7,894 bases of DNA from Bacteroidota bacterium (GTDB lineage Bacteria > Bacteroidota > Bacteroidia > B-17B0 > Aurantibacillaceae). The stretch is taken from positions 1-7,894 of the forward strand of contig JAEZDS010000093.1 of assembly GCA_023433205.1 (NCBI GenBank), given 5' to 3'. The notes below the pieces were generated by a model. It made no database searches. It was given only the letters and a program-made list of their open reading frames with translations, and was not told the origin of the DNA. Each line of letters starts with the position of its first letter. Position 1 is the first letter of the stretch. This document shows, in pieces, positions 1 to 5,901 of this stretch. Both the position numbers and the translations under genes were made by a program.

Positions 1-1
1 T

Positions 2-61
2 AATTATTTTTTTGGGGATAAAAATCGAAAACCGTCAATTCATGCGTCGAAAGCCTCATGA
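2..61 (+). CDS. 3' end of an upstream reading frame, unidentified
   Basis: Frame 2 is open from the left edge and ends at TGA 59-61. It gives about 19 residues ending in IHASKAS. Its stop overlaps the ATG at 58 as ATGA, the usual arrangement of translationally coupled genes. A second frame (3 to 71, ending RKPHEIT) is also open, so the choice between them rests only on the ATGA overlap. The fragment is too short to recognise. Given the RHS remnant downstream, the C-terminal tip of a toxin or RHS protein is conceivable, but that is inference. Confidence 0.3.
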   Translation, partial: NYFFGDKNRKPSIHASKAS

Positions 62-516
62 AATCACATGAGCCATGTCTAAATCAATTTGTTTTGGACA
101 GCTGTGAAATTCCAATAGTTAATTTTATGTACGACTTCATCTTCTATTTTTTTTATAAATACTTTCAACGCACTAATGATTCAATTCCAAGATACCGGGC
201 AATTCTAGCTGTGGCAACGGCTGTAGGATTCCACCTTTTTTGTGTTATCAGCATAATTAAATATTTTACTGATTTAAATATTTCTCGTTTTCATCCCGGG
301 TATTTACAGAATAAGCTATTTTTCACACCATTTATTTTGGCATTAATTTTGGTCATTTACTTCAGGTATAATAAATCACGAACAGACTTGATACTAAGAA
401 ATAAAGAAAAAGAGGGAAAAGCTGTTTTTAATGTGAAAAATATTATTTTGGTATTTGTCATCATTGTAATGCCTTTAATTATTGGCATTTTATTTATAAA
501 TGTTGTACTCCGTTAA
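58..516 (+). CDS. Small hypothetical membrane protein with three predicted helices, possible immunity-type partner
   Basis: I do not recognise a named family. The 152-residue product has three strongly hydrophobic stretches, at about residues 47-69, 87-102 and 128-150. A short charged loop rich in Lys, Arg and Glu lies at about 103-127. No signal-peptide cleavage site or catalytic motif is visible. The start is uncertain. ATG 58 overlaps the upstream stop as ATGA, but ATG 127 (residue 24, reading MYDFIFYFFYKYF) would give a 129-residue protein that looks like a more natural N-terminus for a small inner-membrane protein. Neither start has a clear ribosome-binding site. Base composition differs from the rest of the window: I count 14 G/C in the 60 bases 421-480, against 29 in 1501-1560. 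It sits directly upstream of an RHS-core remnant. Small membrane proteins in such positions often act as immunity proteins against RHS or other polymorphic toxins, so that role is a reasonable guess but unproven. Confidence 0.65.
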   Translation: MKSHEPCLNQFVLDSCEIPIVNFMYDFIFYFFYKYFQRTNDSIPRYRAILAVATAVGFHLFCVISIIKYFTDLNISRFHPGYLQNKLFFTPFILALILVIYFRYNKSRTDLILRNKEKEGKAVFNVKNIILVFVIIVMPLIIGILFINVVLR

Positions 517-637
517 AGTCAGATTTACCAACAAGATAGAGGATTGGATTATAGGCACGCAGAAATCGTACACGTATGCGCGGAATAATCCACTCAAATA
601 CACAGGTCCTACAGGAAACTTATGTTACAATTGCTGA
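500..637 (+). pseudogene. Remnant of an RHS-repeat-associated core domain (C-terminal end only)
   Basis: Frame 2 reads SYTYARNNPLKYTGPTG at 566-616, then six more residues and a stop at 635-637. RHS/YD-repeat proteins end their conserved core with a segment of the type Q-S-Y-x-x-Y-x-Y-x-x-NNPL-x-Y-x-DPSG, after which the variable toxin domain begins. Most of that signature is present: an aromatic YTYA stretch, NNPLKY and a terminal PTG. The usual Asp of DPxG is Gly here (codon GGT at 605-607), one base from Asp GAT. The open frame runs from an ATG at 500, but only about 557-616 is RHS-like. No repeats precede it and no toxin follows, so this is a displaced or decayed tip fragment, as is common in RHS loci with orphan core-toxin cassettes. 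The 5' part overlaps the last codons of the membrane gene. Confidence 0.7.
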
Positions 638-855
638 ATTTTTATGCGTGGCATTGCTCAAAAAGCAGATTGTCTCTTTTAAAACCTGATAACCATTGCA
701 CGTTGAACGTGGGTTATCAGGTTTTAAAGAGCATCATAAAAATACATTCCCGCCAAAGGAATTACAAGCATTTTAACATTAAATCCTGCATACTGACTTA
801 TGGCACTCAGCCTCACAAACTTATTTAATATCCTGCCCTCCCGGATTTTTTTTGA
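638..855. other. Non-coding stretch between the RHS remnant and the GWxTD gene
   Basis: No convincing gene is present on either strand. The open frames here (a + strand frame at 622-828 and a - strand frame at 724-978) have no recognisable composition or motif. The first runs through the hairpin and the second overlaps the start of the GWxTD gene. The only structure I see is the long hairpin at 674-731. A low-GC run follows, leading to the probable promoter of the GWxTD gene. Confidence 0.6.
674..731. repeat. Long nested inverted repeat forming a strong hairpin
   Basis: The outer arms 678-694 and 712-728 are perfectly complementary over 17 bases (left arm TTTAAAACCTGATAACC). Three more pairs follow beyond a single bulged T (674-676 with 729-731). 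Inside, 699-704 (CACGTT) pairs with 706-711 (AACGTG), leaving a four-base asymmetric bulge at 695-698 and a minimal loop. The AAAACC/GGTTTT ends would allow function as a bidirectional terminator, but no long T tract follows either arm. A mobile-element end, a folded recombination site or a REP-like unit are alternatives. No second copy lies in this window. Confidence 0.8.
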
Positions 856-863
856 TAACTTTA
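856..863 (+). promoter_or_regulatory. Possible Bacteroidota -7 element for the GWxTD gene
   Basis: TAACTTTA matches TAnnTTTG at five of the six fixed positions and lies four bases before the ATG at 868. A transcript from here would have almost no leader. No convincing -33 TTG is visible at the right distance, so this is tentative. Confidence 0.35.
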
Positions 864-867
864 TATC

Positions 868-2358
868 ATGTCCGGCAAATCTATTCTGGCCTCTATTCTG
901 TCGATCCTGATCACATTGTCTGCTCAGGGTCAGGTAAATGCCTTTTTTAGTCCTGTAATTTTCAATACCAGTGAACACGGCCCATTCATCGAAACGAACC
1001 TCACTATTAATGGTACATCATTGTCAGCCCTTCGCACTGATGGCAAATACAGAAACGCTGTGCTGATCACAACAACGATCAAAAGCGACAGTACTATTCT
1101 CAAAACAGCCCGTTACAATCTGCACGGTCCTTTTTTTAACGACAGCCTTAAAGCGCCGGCCTTTATCGATGTGCAGCGTTACTTCATCCCAAACGGGAAG
1201 TACCAGGTCGAGATGAGCATCTGCGATAAAAATCTTCCCGGATCAAAACCCCTGGTCATACAATCAGATCTCAATGTAGAATTCACCAATAAATCAATTG
1301 AGACATCCTGTATTTTGCCGGTTGAATCGTATAAAAAATCAATTGTAAAAGGTCCGCTAAGTAAAAGCGGTTTCGACCTGCTGCCATACAATTCCATATT
1401 GTATCCTGAAAGCAGCGACAAACTAACTTTTTATCTCGAGGCCTATAATGCTGCCGCAGAATTGGGAAATGGCCAGCCACTGGTATTTTCGTGGTACATC
1501 GAAAACGCGGCCGACAGCAGCAAGCTCAGTTCTTTTGGTTCGTTTAAAAAAGACAGGGCTGCGGCGGTAAATGTGCTTCTGGCAAGCTGCGACATAAAAA
1601 AGCTGGGTTCAGGCGAATTCGCCCTGGTGGTGGAGGTCAGAGATGGCAGCAATAGTTTGCGAAAGAGAGAAAAACTCTATTTCTCACGCCGAAACGGCAT
1701 GATGGACATTGCCGCATTGCAGAATTTGACCGGGCAGGAATTGCTTACCGCCTTTACCGGAAGGACCTACAATGCCGATACGCTGGTGATGTACGTAGAT
1801 TGTTTGTGGCCTATAGCTGACGACACAGATAAACAAAGGATTGTAGAGGCCTCTGTAAAAAAAGACCCCAGTGAACTGAAACATTTTGTGGTGGATTTCT
1901 GGCAGCGCCGCGCAGCCGACACCGCCAATGCGCTTCAGCTCTGGGCCGGTTATTATCAGAAAGTTCAGCAGGTGAACCTTCTCTTTAAGTGCGGCAAACA
2001 AAAAGGCTATTATACCGACAGGGGCCGCGTGTTCCTGCAATACGGATCCCCGAATCAGCGTACCGAACAAAACAACGAGCCCAACACTTTTCCCTACGAG
2101 ATATGGGAATACTATCGGATCAATGATGCCACCAATGGTAATTTCTTCAGTAATCGTAAATTTGTATTTGTGAACCGGAACCTTGGCGATGAATGTTATA
2201 ACCTGGTGCATAGTGATATGAGGGGCGAAAACAATAATCCACGCTGGCGTTACCAGGTAACCCGCCACAATTCAGATGGACTCGGAAATCCTGACAATAA
2301 TATGCCCGGAGGCACCGAACACAACCAGTTCAACGAGATATACCAGAATCCCCGCTAA
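868..2358 (+). CDS. Exported GWxTD-domain protein
   Basis: This 496-residue protein belongs to the GWxTD-domain family, which is common in Bacteroidota and has no established biochemical function. The N-terminus is a signal peptide: hydrophobic residues 5-19, then SAQGQVNA, with cleavage likely around residues 20-25, so the protein should reach the periplasm or outer membrane. Residues about 25-270 are a long variable region that looks beta-rich. The C-terminal conserved domain covers about 285-462. The signature is at 380-393, but reads GYYTD-RGRVFLQYG, with Tyr where Trp normally stands. It is followed by YEIWEYYRI (410-418) and a KFVFVNRN segment (431-438) that are typical of the family. 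The tail (about 465-496) is rich in Asn, Gly and Pro and ends in IYQNPR. ATG 868 is chosen because the signal peptide starts there; no Shine-Dalgarno sequence is seen. The glycosyltransferase gene follows after 8 bases, so the two are probably co-transcribed. Confidence 0.9.
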   Translation: MSGKSILASILSILITLSAQGQVNAFFSPVIFNTSEHGPFIETNLTINGTSLSALRTDGKYRNAVLITTTIKSDSTILKTARYNLHGPFFNDSLKAPAFIDVQRYFIPNGKYQVEMSICDKNLPGSKPLVIQSDLNVEFTNKSIETSCILPVESYKKSIVKGPLSKSGFDLLPYNSILYPESSDKLTFYLEAYNAAAELGNGQPLVFSWYIENAADSSKLSSFGSFKKDRAAAVNVLLASCDIKKLGSGEFALVVEVRDGSNSLRKREKLYFSRRNGMMDIAALQNLTGQELLTAFTGRTYNADTLVMYVDCLWPIADDTDKQRIVEASVKKDPSELKHFVVDFWQRRAADTANALQLWAGYYQKVQQVNLLFKCGKQKGYYTDRGRVFLQYGSPNQRTEQNNEPNTFPYEIWEYYRINDATNGNFFSNRKFVFVNRNLGDECYNLVHSDMRGENNNPRWRYQVTRHNSDGLGNPDNNMPGGTEHNQFNEIYQNPR

Positions 2359-2366
2359 ACAATTAT

Positions 2367-3407
2367 ATGAGCGAAAAAAAAGTAGCGGTAGTCATTTTAA
2401 ATTATAACGGCAGTCAACTTCTCGAACAGTTTCTTCCAGGCACGATTCAGCACTCTTTTCCACACGATATTATCGTAGTTGACAATGCCAGCACTGATGG
2501 GTCGGCAGAGTTGCTGAAAAAAAAATTCCCGCAGGTAAGGCTTATCGTTCATAATAAAAACTACGGCTATGCAAAGGGGTACAACCTCGCGCTGCAGCAG
2601 ATAGAAGCCGATTATTTTGTTCTGCTGAACAATGATGTGGAGGTAACTGAGGGCTGGATCGGGAATACCATAGCGCTTATGGACTACGAGCCCTGGATTG
2701 CGGCCTGTCAGCCAAAGATCCTTGACCAGAAACGCAAAGACCTCTTTGAATATGCAGGTGCTGCCGGGGGGTTTATCGATAAGTACGGTTACCCTTTTTG
2801 CAGAGGAAGGATCTTCAATACCATTGAAACAAATAACGACCAGTATCCCGATGCACGCGAAGTTTTCTGGGCAAGCGGCGCCTGCATATTTATCAAAAGT
2901 ATGGCCTTCTGGCAGGTGGGAGGATTGGATGACTCCTATTTCGCGCACATGGAGGAGATAGATCTGTGCTGGCGTTTTAAAAATCTCAATTACAAAGTTT
3001 ATGTTCAGCCCGCGTCGGTGGTTTATCACATTGGCGGAGGAACGCTCAACAAAATATCTTCACGAAAAACCTTTCTCAATTTCAGGAATAACTTAAGTAC
3101 CCTGGTGAAAAATCACCGCCGGCGCCACCTTTTTTTTAAGATCCTTTTCAGGCTGCTTCTCGATGGCCTGGCAGCATTTAAATTCCTCTTCGAAGGTCAG
3201 CCCCGGCACTTTTTTGCTGTGCTGGCTGCACACTTTGCTTTTTACGGAAGAATACCTTCACTGATCAAAAAACGCAGAATGCTGAAACGGTTGCCAGGCT
3301 TTAAATATAACAGCGCGGGTATGTATGACGGTAATATTGTGTGGGAATATTACCTGCGCAATAAAACCAAATTCCCGCAGCTGCAAAGGGGCTTTTTTTC
3401 AGAGTGA
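2367..3407 (+). CDS. Family 2 glycosyltransferase, rhamnosyltransferase-like
   Basis: This cytoplasmic, probably membrane-associated, 346-residue inverting glycosyltransferase has a GT-A fold of the GT2 family. It would transfer a sugar from a nucleotide-sugar donor onto a glycan or lipid-linked acceptor. The fold begins with VAVVILNYNG (6-15), and the nucleotide-binding VVDNASTDGS follows at 37-46. The metal-binding DxD equivalent is LLNNDVEV at 86-93. The catalytic region FAHMEEIDLCWR (192-203) and HIGGGT (221-226) match the WbbL-like rhamnosyltransferase group. Residues 250-300 are basic and aromatic with hydrophobic stretches, which suggests membrane contact. The donor and acceptor cannot be read from sequence. 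The gene starts 8 bases after the GWxTD stop with no Shine-Dalgarno motif, only an A/T-rich leader, and is probably in the same operon. It stands alone rather than in a polysaccharide cluster, so O-antigen, exopolysaccharide or protein glycosylation are all possible. Confidence 0.92.
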   Translation: MSEKKVAVVILNYNGSQLLEQFLPGTIQHSFPHDIIVVDNASTDGSAELLKKKFPQVRLIVHNKNYGYAKGYNLALQQIEADYFVLLNNDVEVTEGWIGNTIALMDYEPWIAACQPKILDQKRKDLFEYAGAAGGFIDKYGYPFCRGRIFNTIETNNDQYPDAREVFWASGACIFIKSMAFWQVGGLDDSYFAHMEEIDLCWRFKNLNYKVYVQPASVVYHIGGGTLNKISSRKTFLNFRNNLSTLVKNHRRRHLFFKILFRLLLDGLAAFKFLFEGQPRHFFAVLAAHFAFYGRIPSLIKKRRMLKRLPGFKYNSAGMYDGNIVWEYYLRNKTKFPQLQRGFFSE

Positions 3408-3433
3408 GTTGCAGGAGGGCTGGCGGCCGCGCT

Positions 3434-3486
3434 GATCAGGGCACACTGAAAGGTTTGGCTTCTGCATTGTGCAGATCAGGCACACT
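3434..3486. repeat. Pair of short direct repeats in a convergent intergenic gap
   Basis: GATCAGGGCACACT at 3434-3447 recurs as GATCAGGCACACT at 3474-3486, one G shorter. Between them, TCTGCA-TTG-TGCAGA (3461-3475) forms a small perfect hairpin. The gap separates the glycosyltransferase from the convergent symporter. No T-rich terminator is visible. The significance is unclear. Confidence 0.5.
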
Positions 3487-3494
3487 CTGAGGAT

Positions 3495-4991
3495 TTATGT
3501 ATCAATTTGCTGTTTCCCTGCTTTGCAGATCCACAAACAGGAAAAAGTGATGATGCCATTTACCAGGATCAGTTCATTGCCTATCTGATAACCACCGGAG
3601 TTTGCTGCGGTGAATGCTTTTAATGCATAACAGATCAATGGCCCCGCAATACATGCCAGGGGCACCAGCCGGTCGTTGAGCGCTGTTTTGGTGAATAGTC
3701 CCATTGCAAACAGAGCCAGGAGGGGTCCGTAGGTATAACCGGCGATCATTAGAATTGTATTGATGATCGCCTCGCGGTTCAGCGCATCAAAAAGCATGAT
3801 CACCAGCCAGATCAGCAAAGCAAAACCGGCATGGATAAGGGTTCGGAAATATTTTTTTCTCTTTTCTGACAACTCTGTCTTCCGGTCAATTTCAAGCAGA
3901 TCAATATATGCCGAGGTGGTAAGAGTGGTGAGCACACTGTCAGCGCTGCTAAAGGTAGCGGCAGTAAGACCGATAATAAAAACCATTCCGGCAAAAACGC
4001 CGAGGTGATTGAGGGCAAGATTGGGAAAGACCTTGTCAGTTATCACCTTCCCTGTTTCAGGGTCCAGCGGCATTGCAGCGCCCGAAAAATCATAGTATTG
4101 ATAGATCAGTGCGCCAAGAGACAAAAAACAGAAGGTAACAAAAACAAGCACCAGGCTAAACCACCTGATATTTTTCTGTGCCTCACCAAGCGATCGCATA
4201 CTAAGGTTCTTCTGCATCATGTTCTGGTCAAGTCCTGTCATGGTAACCGCTATGAACATACCACCCAGGAATTCCTTTAAAAAAAAATTTCCTTTCAGAA
4301 AATCAAAATGAAAAGTGCGGCTGTATTCTGAATTATATATGTTGCTGATTGCAGTGCCCAGACTAATGTCCATTCTGCCGATAATAGCGGCGATGGAAAG
4401 AACCACCCCTGCCACCAGAAAAAGCGACTGAAAAGTGTCGGTATAAACCAGGGTTTTGATGCCCCCGCGATAGGTGTACAGCAACATCAGGGCAAGGATA
4501 ACTGAAACACTCACCGGGAAAGGAACATATACCCCCTCAATCTGATCAAAAACAAAGAACTGGATAACCGTTGCAGCCAGAAACAACCTGCCTGCGGCGC
4601 CCAGTAATCGTGAAAGAATAAAAAAAACACTGCCTGTTTTTTGTGTCACCTTCCCAAAACGTTGCTGAAGGTATTCGTAAACGGAAGTGAGATTCATCTT
4701 ATAGTAGATCGGCAGCAGCACCTGAGAGATAACAAAATAACCGGCAAAGTAGCCGAACACCAGTTGCAGGTACGAAAAGTGGGCGGTGCCTACCGTGCCA
4801 GGCACAGAGATAAAAGTAACGCCGCTGAGTGAGTCTCCTATCATACCAAAAGCCACCAGGTACCAGGGCGATTGTTTGTTGCCGAGGAAGTAGGCACTGG
4901 AACTGGAATTGCGGGAAGTGATCCAGCCTATAAAAAGAAGCGCAAGAAAATAAAGGATTATAAACCCAATGATCAGCGAAGGAGAAATCAT
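3495..4991 (-). CDS. Sodium:solute symporter (SSS/SSF family)
   Basis: This inner-membrane secondary transporter imports a solute using the sodium gradient. With ATG 4991 it has 498 residues, the normal family length, and about 13 hydrophobic segments. Family marks, numbered from that Met, include SPWYLVAFGMIGDSLSGVTF (41-60), which covers the unwound first core helix. RGGIKTLVYTDTFQ (175-188) belongs to the SSF signature, GLDQNMMQKNLS (253-264) follows, and AATFSSADS (344-352) carries the Ser and Thr residues expected at the sodium site Na2. The longest open frame begins at a TTG at 4997, but the in-frame ATG two codons later is the more likely start. The substrate cannot be inferred; Bacteroidota members of this branch are usually left as unspecified SSS transporters. 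The gene is divergent from recR and convergent with the glycosyltransferase, so it is probably monocistronic. Confidence 0.93.
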   Translation of the reverse strand: MISPSLIIGFIILYFLALLFIGWITSRNSSSSAYFLGNKQSPWYLVAFGMIGDSLSGVTFISVPGTVGTAHFSYLQLVFGYFAGYFVISQVLLPIYYKMNLTSVYEYLQQRFGKVTQKTGSVFFILSRLLGAAGRLFLAATVIQFFVFDQIEGVYVPFPVSVSVILALMLLYTYRGGIKTLVYTDTFQSLFLVAGVVLSIAAIIGRMDISLGTAISNIYNSEYSRTFHFDFLKGNFFLKEFLGGMFIAVTMTGLDQNMMQKNLSMRSLGEAQKNIRWFSLVLVFVTFCFLSLGALIYQYYDFSGAAMPLDPETGKVITDKVFPNLALNHLGVFAGMVFIIGLTAATFSSADSVLTTLTTSAYIDLLEIDRKTELSEKRKKYFRTLIHAGFALLIWLVIMLFDALNREAIINTILMIAGYTYGPLLALFAMGLFTKTALNDRLVPLACIAGPLICYALKAFTAANSGGYQIGNELILVNGIITFSCLWICKAGKQQIDT

Positions 4992-4994
4992 GTA

Positions 4995-5002
4995 CAAAAA
5001 TT
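4995..5002 (-). promoter_or_regulatory. Possible -7 element for the symporter gene
   Basis: On the - strand this reads AATTTTTG, one mismatch from TAnnTTTG, three bases before the ATG at 4991. It would imply an almost leaderless transcript. No clear -33 box is visible. Weak evidence. Confidence 0.3.
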
Positions 5003-5132
5003 TAAATTTTTAATGGGCGGTGGCCATCTGGTATTTTAAGTTCTGCACATTTTACTGCTTATTACAGCATTCAGATTGTCAATAAATACCCGGAAAATTT
5101 CCCTAATTACCTTAAACCCCTCCTTTCCCAGG

Positions 5133-5190
5133 TTGTTAAATATAGCCAGCGATAAAGGCTCTGCCCTACCCTGGTTACCTGATTTAACAA
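5133..5190. repeat. Nine-base inverted repeat upstream of recR
   Basis: TTGTTAAAT (5133-5141) and ATTTAACAA (5182-5190) are perfect reverse complements 40 bases apart. The right arm lies 10 bases before the recR -7 element, over the expected -33 region. It could be an operator dyad or chance in AT-rich sequence. Only this single instance is seen. Confidence 0.4.
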
Positions 5191-5200
5191 GGCAATTCCC

Positions 5201-5208
5201 TATCTTTG
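5201..5208 (+). promoter_or_regulatory. Bacteroidota -7 promoter element for recR
   Basis: TATCTTTG is a perfect match to the TAnnTTTG consensus of Bacteroidota housekeeping promoters. It ends five bases before the TTG chosen as the recR start, so transcription would begin at or next to the start codon. The -33 TTG is not clearly present. Confidence 0.55.
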
Positions 5209-5213
5209 CTGTC

Positions 5214-5831
5214 TTGGAATTTTCTTCAAAAATAATAGAACAGGCCGTTGATGCCTTTGCACAATTGCCGGGTGTGGGCAAAAAAACGGCGCTGCGCTAT
5301 GTGTTACATGTGATCAAACAAGACAAACAGAGCAGTGATCATTTGTCTGATCTTATCAGCCGTTTAAAAACCGATCTCAGATTCTGCACCAACTGCCACA
5401 ATATTTGCGAGTCACATATTTGTACAATCTGTGCCAACACCGCGCGTGATAATTCAGTGATCTGCGTTGTGCAGGACTACCGCGATATTATGGCTGTTGA
5501 GAATACTGGGCTTTATAAAGGCCATTACCATGTGCTTGGCGGACTTATTTCCCCGCTCGAAGGTATCACGCCCTCAAATCTTAATATTGAAAGTCTTGTT
5601 GAAAAACTGGGAACAGGCACGGTTTCAGAGATCATCCTTGCACTCAACGCTACCATGGAGGGTGAAACCACCGCCTTTTACATCTTCAGAAAAGTGGCGC
5701 CATTTAATGTGAGATTGAGCGCCATTGCCCGTGGTATTGCTGTTGGCGACGAGCTGGAGTATGCCGACGAAGTTACACTGGGGCGCTCTATCACAAACCG
5801 CGTTCCTTTTGATTCACTCCTGAAAAAGTAG
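5214..5831 (+). CDS. recR: Recombination mediator protein RecR
   Basis: RecR works with RecO (and RecF) to load RecA onto single-stranded DNA at gaps in the RecFOR repair pathway. From TTG 5214 the product is 205 residues, the usual RecR size. Domains appear in the standard order. A helix-hairpin-helix has LPGVGKKTALR at 18-28. A Cys4 zinc finger uses C58, C61, C70 and C73. A Toprim domain runs from VICVVQDYRDIMAVENTG (82-99) through YHVLGGLISPLEGITP (105-120). The C-terminal GRSITNRVPFD (190-200) is the conserved end. The frame is open upstream to a TTG at 5076, but those 46 extra residues do not resemble RecR. Family proteins start (M)EFSSKLxE, which matches the residues from TTG 5214, just after a perfect -7 element. 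The start codon is therefore unusual and the mRNA probably leaderless. The gene is convergent with the T9SS cargo gene. Confidence 0.95.
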   Translation: MEFSSKIIEQAVDAFAQLPGVGKKTALRYVLHVIKQDKQSSDHLSDLISRLKTDLRFCTNCHNICESHICTICANTARDNSVICVVQDYRDIMAVENTGLYKGHYHVLGGLISPLEGITPSNLNIESLVEKLGTGTVSEIILALNATMEGETTAFYIFRKVAPFNVRLSAIARGIAVGDELEYADEVTLGRSITNRVPFDSLLKK

Positions 5832-5852
5832 AACTTTCTCAAAAATGGGCCT

Positions 5853-5889
5853 AAAAAAAGCCGCACATTTTTGTGCAGCTTTTTTTTTT
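5853..5889. terminator. Bidirectional intrinsic terminator between recR and the T9SS cargo gene
   Basis: A7-GC-C-GCACA (5853-5867), loop TTTT and TGTGC-A-GC-T10 (5872-5889) form a stem with one C/A mismatch. The stem is flanked by an A tract on the left and a T tract on the right, so it serves both converging genes (recR stops at 5831, the T9SS gene at 5902). Confidence 0.88.
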
Positions 5890-5901
5890 GTTGTTTCTCA
5901 A

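Noticed and set aside
674..731. Integron attC site
   Set aside because: The arms do not contain the RYYYAAC and GTTRRRY core sites at the expected ends, and the stem is nearly perfect rather than having the usual extrahelical bases.
622..828. 68-residue + strand reading frame
   Set aside because: It translates straight through the long hairpin and has no homology that I recognise; treated as non-coding.
1684..2268. 194-residue - strand reading frame
   Set aside because: It lies wholly inside the well-supported GWxTD gene, antisense, with no recognisable motif.
2397..3029. 210-residue - strand reading frame
   Set aside because: It is antisense to the conserved glycosyltransferase core; its openness follows from the codon use of that gene.
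4992..4997. TTG start of the symporter two codons before the ATG
   Set aside because: An ATG follows immediately, and the TTG overlaps the putative -7 element.
5076..5213. N-terminal extension of RecR from TTG 5076
   Set aside because: These 46 residues are absent from the RecR family and the region holds the promoter element and dyad.
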